64,000 bases of DNA from Leptospiraceae bacterium (GTDB taxonomy: Bacteria > Spirochaetota > Leptospiria > Leptospirales > Leptospiraceae), in NCBI GenBank assembly GCA_024233865.1, contig JACKPA010000020.1:1-64000 (forward strand). Reading direction: 5' to 3'. Shown piece by piece: positions 44,392 to 51,533 of this stretch (the first letter of the stretch is position 1; every line of letters starts with the position of its first letter). Both the position numbers and the translations under genes were made by a program. The notes beneath the pieces are model-generated. The model was not told the origin of the DNA and did not search any database. It saw only the letters and a program-made list of their open reading frames with translations.

Positions 44392-44539
44392 TTTTATAAA
44401 AATCCGTAAGGGATAAGTGCGAGATTCACTATATAAACTATTCAATTTTTTATTAATCAAAAAAATCAAACAGGAATTAAAAAATCGGTGTCCATCTGTG
44501 TAAATCTGTGGTGAATAACAAAAAGATATGGGTAAGGAT
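44392..44539. repeat. 148-bp repeat, copy 1
   Basis: This 148-base block is repeated in inverted orientation at 60606-60753. I find one mismatch over the whole length. It includes a CACCACAGATTTACACAGAT-type core. Small reading frames on both copies only reflect the repeat and are not genes. Confidence 0.85.
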
Positions 44540-44582
44540 TCAGGTTCAAAAAACATTCTAACCAATACAAGGAGATTAAAAA

Positions 44583-45008
44583 ATGGGAAAAGTTATAGAA
44601 AAAGTTAAACTTATCAACTATGATGATGTAAGTGCTTGTAAAAGAGGCTATGTTTCCAAAGAAGAAATTAGATTTTTGGAAACAGATGCTATCATAGATA
44701 CCGGTTCCGTAATGTCCAGTTTACCGAGAAAGATTGTAGAACAATTAGGGCTTTTGATTGAACCGGAAAATCAAGTTAGGCTTGTTTATGCGGATGGACG
44801 CAAAGAATCCGTTCCCAAAGCAAACGGATTAACCATCATTATGTTTGGTAGAAACTGGACAGGAGAATGTATTTGTCAAGAAAATAGTGATCATGTAATC
44901 ATAGGACAAATTCCTTTGGAGCAAATGGATTTAGTTGTAGATTGTAACAAGCAGGCGGTCTATCCAAACCCGGAAAATCCTGATCAAGTTACTCTGTTGG
45001 CTCTGTGA
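44583..45008 (+). CDS. Clan AA aspartic protease-like protein
   Basis: The 141-residue protein is a single retropepsin-like domain. The active site triad is AIIDTGSVMSSLP near residue 38, followed by the flap region and a DHVIIGQIPLEQMDLVVD strand that corresponds to the hydrophobic-hydrophobic-glycine block. Such small clan AA proteins are common in bacteria and dimerise to form the active site; their substrates are mostly unknown. A GGAG ribosome site lies nine bases before the start. Confidence 0.85.
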   Translation: MGKVIEKVKLINYDDVSACKRGYVSKEEIRFLETDAIIDTGSVMSSLPRKIVEQLGLLIEPENQVRLVYADGRKESVPKANGLTIIMFGRNWTGECICQENSDHVIIGQIPLEQMDLVVDCNKQAVYPNPENPDQVTLLAL

Positions 45009-45068
45009 GGAAATATTTAAAGTAATGGATAAAAGATGTTTCTACCCAGGGTTAAACATAACAATTCT

Positions 45069-45108
45069 ATTATTTGTTCCAAAAGAAAATCTTTTACATA
45101 TCCATGGC
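45069..45108 (+). repeat. 40-bp direct repeat, right copy
   Basis: This copy matches 42607-42646 in the same orientation, with differences in the GATTAT versus ACATAT part. It lies about 60 bp after the aspartic protease gene and upstream of the receiver-kinase operon. Confidence 0.75.
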
Positions 45109-45200
45109 TGGAGTAGAATAAACAAAAAAGTAATTTACAATTTAATCTAAGGTCTTTTTTATCATTCATAATAAGTAATGCTAAAAGGATATATCCTTGT

Positions 45201-46283
45201 ATGAAAAAAATACTTGTCATTGATGATCAGGAAGCTATTGTTTATCAGGTTGCGTATATATTAAATCAAAATGGCTATCAAATAATAGAAGCCGAGGATG
45301 GGGAAAAAGGTTTACAACTTGCCAAAACGGAAAATCCGGATTTAATTATATGTGATATTATGATGCCCAAAGTAGACGGATATGCAGTGTTTCAAGAACT
45401 AAAAAAAGACCCCAAAACAGAAAATATTCCATTTTTATTTTTAACCGCCAAAGGTGCAAAAGAAGATATTAGAATCGGGATGAATCTGGGAGCAGAAGAT
45501 TATCTTAGCAAGCCAATAGATTTGGGAGAATTAGTCCAAGCCGTAGCCACACAACTCAAAAAAAAAGAAATCAATGATAAAATATCAGAAATAAGGTTAA
45601 AGGAAATCAAGACAAACCTAAATCAAACTCTTCCCGAAGGATTAAATACGCCTTTGGAGAAAATTTTAGAAATAGCTAATCAACTCAAGCTAAACCTTAA
45701 AAACCTTCAAGAATCTTCCATACAAGAACTACTAGATAAACTACATTCTTCTGGTGAAATACTTCATAAACGAGTTGAAAATTTTATAATTTTTGCACAT
45801 CTGGAATTTATTCAAAAGTCTCCGGAGAAAATAGTGGAACTTCACCAAAAAACATTAGAAAATCCTAAAGATATTATTGAAAATATGGTATTAAAAAAAG
45901 CAATAAGCGAAAATCGTGAAAAAGATATTGATCTAAAAGTAGAAAATGCTAAACTAAAAATTTCATCTATGTATTTTATGAAAGTTCTGGATGAAGTTAT
46001 AGAAAATGCTTATAAATACAGCAGTCGAAATACGCCTATAGAAGTTTTATCTTTTGTGGATTCGGATAGGTATATCCTTTCCATGCAAAATATCAGCAAT
46101 ACTCCTGAAGGTCTTATTTCCGTAACGAATTTACAAAATAAAGAGCAAATAGAACATTTAAAAAACGGATTAGGATTAGAAATTGTAAAAAAAATTCTTC
46201 AACTTCACGGAGGCTTTTTTACAATTAAAGTAAACAATGAAAATGTAGTTAAAATAAATTTTACACTACCTATATCCTCCTAA
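45201..46283 (+). CDS. Receiver-histidine kinase-like protein with the H-box His replaced by Glu
   Basis: The 360-residue protein has an N-terminal receiver domain with acceptor Asp52 (CDIMMPKVDG) and the switch lysine in YLSKP. The linker contains a dimerisation helix whose H-box reads LPEGLNTPL: Glu146 stands where the phosphorylated His should be. The C-terminal HATPase region keeps the N-box (DEVIENAYKYSS) and the GLGLEIVKKI box. It probably binds ATP and relays receiver state but cannot autophosphorylate on His. Its paralogue in the next gene keeps the His at the same position. It heads a four-gene co-directional set. Confidence 0.85.
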   Translation: MKKILVIDDQEAIVYQVAYILNQNGYQIIEAEDGEKGLQLAKTENPDLIICDIMMPKVDGYAVFQELKKDPKTENIPFLFLTAKGAKEDIRIGMNLGAEDYLSKPIDLGELVQAVATQLKKKEINDKISEIRLKEIKTNLNQTLPEGLNTPLEKILEIANQLKLNLKNLQESSIQELLDKLHSSGEILHKRVENFIIFAHLEFIQKSPEKIVELHQKTLENPKDIIENMVLKKAISENREKDIDLKVENAKLKISSMYFMKVLDEVIENAYKYSSRNTPIEVLSFVDSDRYILSMQNISNTPEGLISVTNLQNKEQIEHLKNGLGLEIVKKILQLHGGFFTIKVNNENVVKINFTLPISS

Positions 46284-46301
46284 ACAAAAAGGAAAATCCA
46301 A

Positions 46302-47354
46302 ATGGCTAAAATTCTCGTAATTGACGACTCCAGTGTAATAAAAATAAAAATTACATCCATACTGGAAATGGAAGGACATGAAGTTTTGTCCGCAGAAGAA
46401 GGAAAAACAGGCATTCAATTAGCAAAATCGAATCTACCTGATTTAATTCTTTGCGATATTATGATGCCAGAAATGGATGGGTATCAAGTGTTCCAAGAAC
46501 TCAAAAAAAACAAAGAAACTTCCACAATTCCATTTTTATTTTTATCTGCAAAAGCGGATAAATCAGATTTAAGAATAGGGATGAATTTAGGGGCTGATGA
46601 CTATCTTACCAAACCGTTTGAGATTGATGATTTGCTAAAAGCAGTAGATACACAAATCAAAAAGAAACAAACACAGGATTTCTTGTCACGAAAAAAACTA
46701 GAAGAACTACGAGCCAATCTAAGCCTCACTCTACCCCACGACCTTATAACACCTTTGACTGGCATATTAGAAACAACCAGCCAATTGAAAGCCAATATAA
46801 AAAAAATGCCTGAAAATAGTATTCAAAATATGCTAGAACACATTGAATCTTCTGGAAATACCCTACAAAGGCATATTGAAAATTTTGTATTGTATACACG
46901 CTTGGAAATCATTGCCCAAAATCCAAAAGAAATCGAGAAACTGCAAAAAGCCGAATGTAGCAATCCATACGAAATTATTCAAAAGTATATAGTAGAAAGA
47001 GCTAGTAATTTTGATTATACAGGTTCGATTCAAGTAAACGTCCCAAATGTCACAATAAAAATCGGTGAACTGTATTTTATAAAACTGATCTCGGAAATCT
47101 TCCAAAACTTTATTTGCCAATTTAAAAACTTAAATGGTACAATAATAAATGCAACGCAAAAGCCAGAAATAATTCACATCACTATCGAACCTCAAAACCC
47201 AAAAGCAACTTTATTAAATGAAAACGTCTTAAATGAAACAGGACTGGGAATTGATATAATCAAAAAGATCGCACAGCTTCATGGTGGAGAATTTATTGTG
47301 GATAAAATAGAGTTCTTGAAAATGACGGTAGTTTTACCGTGTATTATTTACTAA
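46302..47354 (+). CDS. Receiver-histidine kinase-like protein with intact H-box His
   Basis: This 350-residue protein is a tandem paralogue of the preceding one. Its receiver has Asp52 and the YLTKP lysine. At the equivalent position the H-box reads LPHDLITPL with His146 present. The HATPase half is the more degenerate of the pair: the N-box (SEIFQNFICQFKN) keeps an Asn, the G1 aspartate region is not recognisable, and ETGLGIDIIKKI remains. It follows the first gene by 18 bp. The two proteins may form a heterodimer in which one provides ATP binding and the other the phospho-acceptor; this is a hypothesis. Confidence 0.85.
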   Translation: MAKILVIDDSSVIKIKITSILEMEGHEVLSAEEGKTGIQLAKSNLPDLILCDIMMPEMDGYQVFQELKKNKETSTIPFLFLSAKADKSDLRIGMNLGADDYLTKPFEIDDLLKAVDTQIKKKQTQDFLSRKKLEELRANLSLTLPHDLITPLTGILETTSQLKANIKKMPENSIQNMLEHIESSGNTLQRHIENFVLYTRLEIIAQNPKEIEKLQKAECSNPYEIIQKYIVERASNFDYTGSIQVNVPNVTIKIGELYFIKLISEIFQNFICQFKNLNGTIINATQKPEIIHITIEPQNPKATLLNENVLNETGLGIDIIKKIAQLHGGEFIVDKIEFLKMTVVLPCIIY

Positions 47355-47357
47355 TCA

Positions 47358-47382
47358 CTCCCTTCGGCTACGGATCAGGGAG
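47358..47382. repeat. Hairpin between the second receiver-kinase gene and kaiC-like gene
   Basis: CTCCCT and AGGGAG pair around a 13-base loop. The sequence CTCCCTTCGGCTAC and the closing AGGGAGCA are shared with the hairpin at 21460-21488. No T-run follows on the plus strand, so it is more likely an intra-operon hairpin or dispersed repeat than a terminator. Confidence 0.55.
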
Positions 47383-47422
47383 CAGATATGTCCGTTCGGG
47401 AAAAAAATAAAGGAGAGCTAAG

Positions 47423-48832
47423 ATGAATGAACACATTCAAAAAGTTTCAACCGGAATTGAAGGTGTAGATGAAATTTTGTATGGAGGTTTAATCTGTGGA
47501 CGCTCTTATTTACTCAGTGGAGGTCCGGGAACGGGCAAAACAACCATAGGATTTCATTTTCTAACGACAAATGAAAAAGAAAAGTCAGCCTTTATAACAT
47601 TTGGTGAATCAGTAAATCAACTAAAAACCAATGCGGCTATTTTAGGTTTTGAGATGGCAAACGTTTCCTTTTTGGACTTCAGCCCAACTTCCGAGTTTTT
47701 TACGCAGTCCCAAAGCTATGATATATTCTCCAGTTCCTCTGTCGAAAGTGAGCCTTTTATTCAAAAAATAATGGCAGAGTTTCAAAAAAACAAACCTCAA
47801 AGAATATTTATCGATTCCATGACTCATCTCAAATACATCACACCTGATACACATCAATTCAGAAAGATGGTTTATGGATTTTTGAGGTATTTAAATGAGC
47901 TAAAAGCTACGGTTTTATTTACTTCAGAAAATGATACCAAAACAGAAGATAGTGATCTCCGATTTTTAAGCGACGGAGTTATTGAACTGGAAAGAACCCA
48001 TTTCGAAAGAACAATTTCAGTTCTCAAATTCAGAGGCTCGGATTCAAAATCTGGAAAGCATGTGTTTAAAATAGGGGATAATGGAATCGAAGTCTTTCCC
48101 AAACTTGTTCCGGCAACTTATAGCAGAGAATTTAAAAAAGAGACAATTAGTTCCGGAATTCCGGATTTGGATGAGTTGCTCCATGGTGGAATTGAAAGAG
48201 GCTGTGTAAATATCATAACAGGACCCACCGGTGTCGGAAAAACGAGTCTTGGGCTTCAATTTATGAAAGAGGCTGCCGGAAGAGGTGAACGTTCGGTTAT
48301 ATATACTTTTGAAGAAGCCAAAAACCTTTTAATCGAAAGGTCTGAAAATATCAATATTCCCGTTAGGAAAATGATGGAGAAAGGTTATCTTTCTTTAATC
48401 CAGATAGAACCAACCAAGTATTCACCGGATGAATTTGCCTATCTTGTAAGAAAAGAAGTAGAAGAGCAAGATACCAAAATTATTATGTTAGATAGCAGCT
48501 CAGGCTATAAACTATCTATGAAAGGAGAAGATATAGTATATCATTTACACTCTATTTGCAAATATATGATAAACATGGGAGTTACGGTAATTTTAATCAA
48601 TGAAGTAACCAATATCATAGGAGATTTTTTGGCTACGGGTCTGGGTATAAGCTATTTGGCGGATAATTTAATCTTTTTACGCTACTATGAATACAAAGGA
48701 GGCTTAAATAAAGCTATAGGTGTGCTAAAAAAAAGACTTACAAGTTTTGAAAAAACTTTACGGGAGTTTGAAATTACCGGGTATGGGCTCAAAGTAGGAA
48801 AACCTCTTCTTGATTTCAGAGGAATTATATGA
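47423..48832 (+). CDS. KaiC-like double-domain RecA-fold ATPase
   Basis: The 469-residue protein has two KaiC repeats. The first carries Walker A GGPGTGKT (33-40) and a TFGES sequence at 59-63 where two catalytic glutamates are usual. The second has Walker A GPTGVGKT (267-274) and a full catalytic pair in TFEEAK (Glu297-Glu298). The Ser/Thr autophosphorylation pair of cyanobacterial KaiC is not found at the matching place. KaiA and KaiB are absent here, so a clock role is unlikely; an ATP-driven signalling partner for the next kinase is a better guess. It has a GGAG ribosome site. Confidence 0.88.
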   Translation: MNEHIQKVSTGIEGVDEILYGGLICGRSYLLSGGPGTGKTTIGFHFLTTNEKEKSAFITFGESVNQLKTNAAILGFEMANVSFLDFSPTSEFFTQSQSYDIFSSSSVESEPFIQKIMAEFQKNKPQRIFIDSMTHLKYITPDTHQFRKMVYGFLRYLNELKATVLFTSENDTKTEDSDLRFLSDGVIELERTHFERTISVLKFRGSDSKSGKHVFKIGDNGIEVFPKLVPATYSREFKKETISSGIPDLDELLHGGIERGCVNIITGPTGVGKTSLGLQFMKEAAGRGERSVIYTFEEAKNLLIERSENINIPVRKMMEKGYLSLIQIEPTKYSPDEFAYLVRKEVEEQDTKIIMLDSSSGYKLSMKGEDIVYHLHSICKYMINMGVTVILINEVTNIIGDFLATGLGISYLADNLIFLRYYEYKGGLNKAIGVLKKRLTSFEKTLREFEITGYGLKVGKPLLDFRGII

Positions 48833-50860
48833 GTGGAAATCCAAAAGCAGAATAGCAACTTGAAAAAAATCCTCCTGCTAATTAAATCCAAAGAAAATTT
48901 GAGTCTTTTGCGTTTGTATTTGGAAAAGGATTATACTACCATAATTCCAGACTCAAATCGAAACCTAGATGATTTTGATATGTGTATAACGGACGGATTA
49001 TCTTACCAAGACTTCAAACCAATCATAGAAAGCAAAAGAAATCAGTCTCACCCTATCTTCCTTCCCCTCATTTTGGTGACAACCAGAAACTATGTTTCAA
49101 AAGTGACTCAATTTTTGGGAGAAGGGATAGACGAATATGTTATAAGCCCTGTGGAGAAGCTCGAACTGTCTGTTAGAATAAAAAACTTGTTTAAAATGCA
49201 AGACATGACAATCCAATTAAAAAAATCCAATGTTACTCTGGAAAGTGAAAATTACAAAAAAACGGAATTGCTGTCTGCCATTTTAGAAAACGCCCAGAAT
49301 AGTATTGCTGCCTTTGTTTCCATAAGAGACCCAAGCAACCAAATTGTTGATTTTGAATGTATCCTATCAAACCCATTTAATAATTTCCTTTTTAATTTTA
49401 AAAAAGAAGAACCCGGTAATAATAAACTGCTCACCAAACAACACTCTATAGAATTGTTTGACAAGTGCGTTAAAGTGGTAGAGACAGGTGAAAGTGAAGA
49501 ATACGAACAATGCTTTATTGTAGACAATAACGACGTTTGGGTGCATGGAACCATAGCCAAATTGGGAGACGGTTTTGTTTCGACTTATTTGGATATAACC
49601 AAGCAAAAATTTAACGAAATAGAATTGAGACACATCAATGGGATTCTGGAAAGAAGAATGGAAGAGAGAACTTGGGAGTTGCAAGAAAAAAAGGCTCTGC
49701 TTTCTGCCGTCTTGGACAGCTCATTGGACGGAATCGCCTTTTATAAAAACATTCGAAATGAGGATGGGATAGTTGTTGATTTTGAGTTTATTCTTGCCAA
49801 TGAAAGAACCCATAAATTTTTTAACAAACTGGATAAAGACCTAAACGGCAAAAGGTTTTTACAAGAATTTCCAAACCTTCAAAATTCTACCTTATTTGCG
49901 AAGTCTCTGGAAGTCACCAACTCCGGAGTTACAGAGGATTTTGAAGAAAGTTACAAATTGGAAAATTCGGATTTGTATTTTTATTACACCATTGTAAAAT
50001 TAGGAGATGGTTTGGTGACAACTATTTCTGATATAACCAAACGAAAACAAGCCGAAATTACCCTACAAAAAATAAATGACGAGCTTGAGCTCAGAGTACA
50101 AGATCGCACAAAAGAGTTACAGGAAAAAGAAGAAAAACTAAAAGAAGCCCTCCACAAAGAAAAAGAACTAAATGAAATCAAATCAAGGTTTATATCAACC
50201 GTCTCCCATGAATTTCGAACTCCTTTGGCAACCATACGGTCTTCTTCTCAAATGCTAAAACGTTACAAAAACAGATTATCACTTGAAGAGGAAACCAAGA
50301 TTCTTTCTGAAATTGATGAAATGTGTGTTAGGCTAACTGAGTTACTCGAAGAGATTCTATATATAAGAAAAGCAGAAGCAAACAAAATTGACTTCAACCC
50401 TGAGTCAGTTGATTTACGAGAACTTGCTGAAAAAATTATTTACCAGTTACTTCTATTGGTTGAACGAAAAGATCGTATTATATTAGAAATTTACGGAGAA
50501 GAATCAAATCGAACCTTTGATAAAAAATTACTCCGGCATATTCTTACAAACCTATTAACAAACGCCTTGAAATTTTCACATCCGGACACAAGTGTGAATT
50601 TGCAAATTATTTATGAATCAGACTATACGATCATCAAAGTAATAGATCATGGTCATGGAATTCCAGCGGATGCAAAAAAGAACATCTTTCAACCCTTTTT
50701 CCGAGCAGAAAATGTGAAAAATATACAAGGAACTGGTTTGGGTTTATCCATTGTCAAAAGTTGCATAGAAAGGCATAACGGAGAAATCTCGTTTGAAAGT
50801 TTTGAGAAGCAAGGAACTACGTTTATAACGAAATTTCCTATTTTAATAAAGAGTGATTAA
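48833..50860 (+). CDS. PAS-domain sensor histidine kinase
   Basis: The 675-residue protein has a receiver-like N-terminal domain (about 12-125) without a recognisable acceptor aspartate motif, a coiled coil, then two similar PAS-like modules (about 148-260 and 290-405) that share the VDFEFILAN pattern. HisKA follows with phospho-acceptor His459 (VSHEFRTPLATI) and an HATPase domain with DHGHGIPAD and GTGLGLSIVKS. All kinase residues are intact. The start is a GTG that follows the kaiC stop codon directly, with GAGGA upstream, so translation is coupled to the KaiC-like gene. Confidence 0.9.
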   Translation: MEIQKQNSNLKKILLLIKSKENLSLLRLYLEKDYTTIIPDSNRNLDDFDMCITDGLSYQDFKPIIESKRNQSHPIFLPLILVTTRNYVSKVTQFLGEGIDEYVISPVEKLELSVRIKNLFKMQDMTIQLKKSNVTLESENYKKTELLSAILENAQNSIAAFVSIRDPSNQIVDFECILSNPFNNFLFNFKKEEPGNNKLLTKQHSIELFDKCVKVVETGESEEYEQCFIVDNNDVWVHGTIAKLGDGFVSTYLDITKQKFNEIELRHINGILERRMEERTWELQEKKALLSAVLDSSLDGIAFYKNIRNEDGIVVDFEFILANERTHKFFNKLDKDLNGKRFLQEFPNLQNSTLFAKSLEVTNSGVTEDFEESYKLENSDLYFYYTIVKLGDGLVTTISDITKRKQAEITLQKINDELELRVQDRTKELQEKEEKLKEALHKEKELNEIKSRFISTVSHEFRTPLATIRSSSQMLKRYKNRLSLEEETKILSEIDEMCVRLTELLEEILYIRKAEANKIDFNPESVDLRELAEKIIYQLLLLVERKDRIILEIYGEESNRTFDKKLLRHILTNLLTNALKFSHPDTSVNLQIIYESDYTIIKVIDHGHGIPADAKKNIFQPFFRAENVKNIQGTGLGLSIVKSCIERHNGEISFESFEKQGTTFITKFPILIKSD

Positions 50861-50894
50861 CACAATACGAATTTGTAAATATTTTTTAGAAAAA

Positions 50895-50908
50895 TTGATC
50901 CATGTCAA
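50895..50908. promoter_or_regulatory. Orphan FNR/DNR-type box next to an IS66 end
   Basis: TTGATCCATGTCAA matches the FNR/DNR pattern with one deviation in the second half-site (GTCAA for ATCAA). It resembles the nnrS box in having the same TTGATCCAT half. No intact gene follows; an IS66 terminal sequence begins 46 bp downstream, so the target gene appears to have been displaced or deleted. Confidence 0.5.
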
Positions 50909-50953
50909 TTACATTTACAAAAACCCATTTATAAAAAACATAATATTTTTATT

Positions 50954-51330
50954 GTAAGCGTCAAACTAAATGCCATGAAAAAAAGCAGTTTTTATAATGA
51001 CAACAACTGTCTATAGCTTATTACCGCAGATGCCCAAAAACTCTATTTTTAAAATAAGCCTTAATAAATTCCGGTGTAATAACCCATGGCAAAAGGGTAT
51101 CCAACTCTTCATTTGTCCTAATAAATGGTAGCCTCTCCAACACATACATCCAATACCAAAAAGGCTCGTGTCCGTTTGCTTTTGCAGATTCCGTAATACT
51201 ATAAATAGAAGCAGTGGCATCCGCACCACGCGGACTTCCTCCAAACAACCAATTTTTTCTACCGACAACAAAAGGTCGAATTGTGTTTTCACCCCAGTTG
51301 TTGTCTATCGGAATTCTATCCGTTCTTCGG
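50954..51330 (-). mobile_element. IS66 family element, truncated remnant
   Basis: The end begins GTAAGCGTCAAACTAAATGC, which fits the IS66-type GTAAGCGTC terminal sequence. On the minus strand the C-terminal part of the IS66 transposase is readable: RIPIDNNWGENTIRPF, then WLFGGSPRGADATASIYS and ERLPF...LLPWVITPEF. The frame is intact within the fragment. The N-terminal four fifths and the opposite inverted end are missing, and the sequence loses similarity near 51330. The transposon is therefore inactive. Confidence 0.75.
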
Positions 51331-51533
51331 AAGTTGTTCGCTTCCTTGCTCCAAGAGAGCCTTTAAACTCCAAGCAACTACTTTGCCTTCGTTTGATTGG
51401 AAGCCACTCAGTCACAGTAGTTGCATTGGAAAAACCTGGTTTGCTTGGAGAAACAGGCTACCGCCTGCTTCGTGTATGCCCTAACGTAAACCGAAATCTT
51501 TACGCAACTCCCCCTTTAGACTACTTAAATTTC
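51331..51533. other. Unassigned stretch between IS66 remnant and glgB
   Basis: The stretch has a higher GC than its neighbours and contains a small inverted repeat CGTAAA ... TTTACG near 51484-51503. A plus-strand reading frame crosses it but has no ribosome site or recognisable product. It may be debris of the rearrangement that truncated the IS element. Confidence 0.35.

Noticed and set aside
44347..44565. 72-codon minus-strand frame near 44.4 kb
   Set aside because: It is encoded by the 148-bp repeat and reappears at the other copy; the similarity reflects the DNA repeat, not a protein family.
45017..45220. 67-codon minus-strand frame upstream of the receiver-kinase operon
   Set aside because: It covers the 40-bp repeat and the promoter region, and has no ribosome site.
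50975..51016. Short frame MKKSSFYNDNNCL after the orphan FNR-type box
   Set aside because: It lies inside the IS66 terminal region and is too short to be a gene; the match to a regulated gene start is accidental.
51331..51533. Possible integron attC site between IS66 remnant and glgB
   Set aside because: A TAACG-like sequence and a small inverted repeat are present, but the attC core pair is not complete and no integrase is seen.
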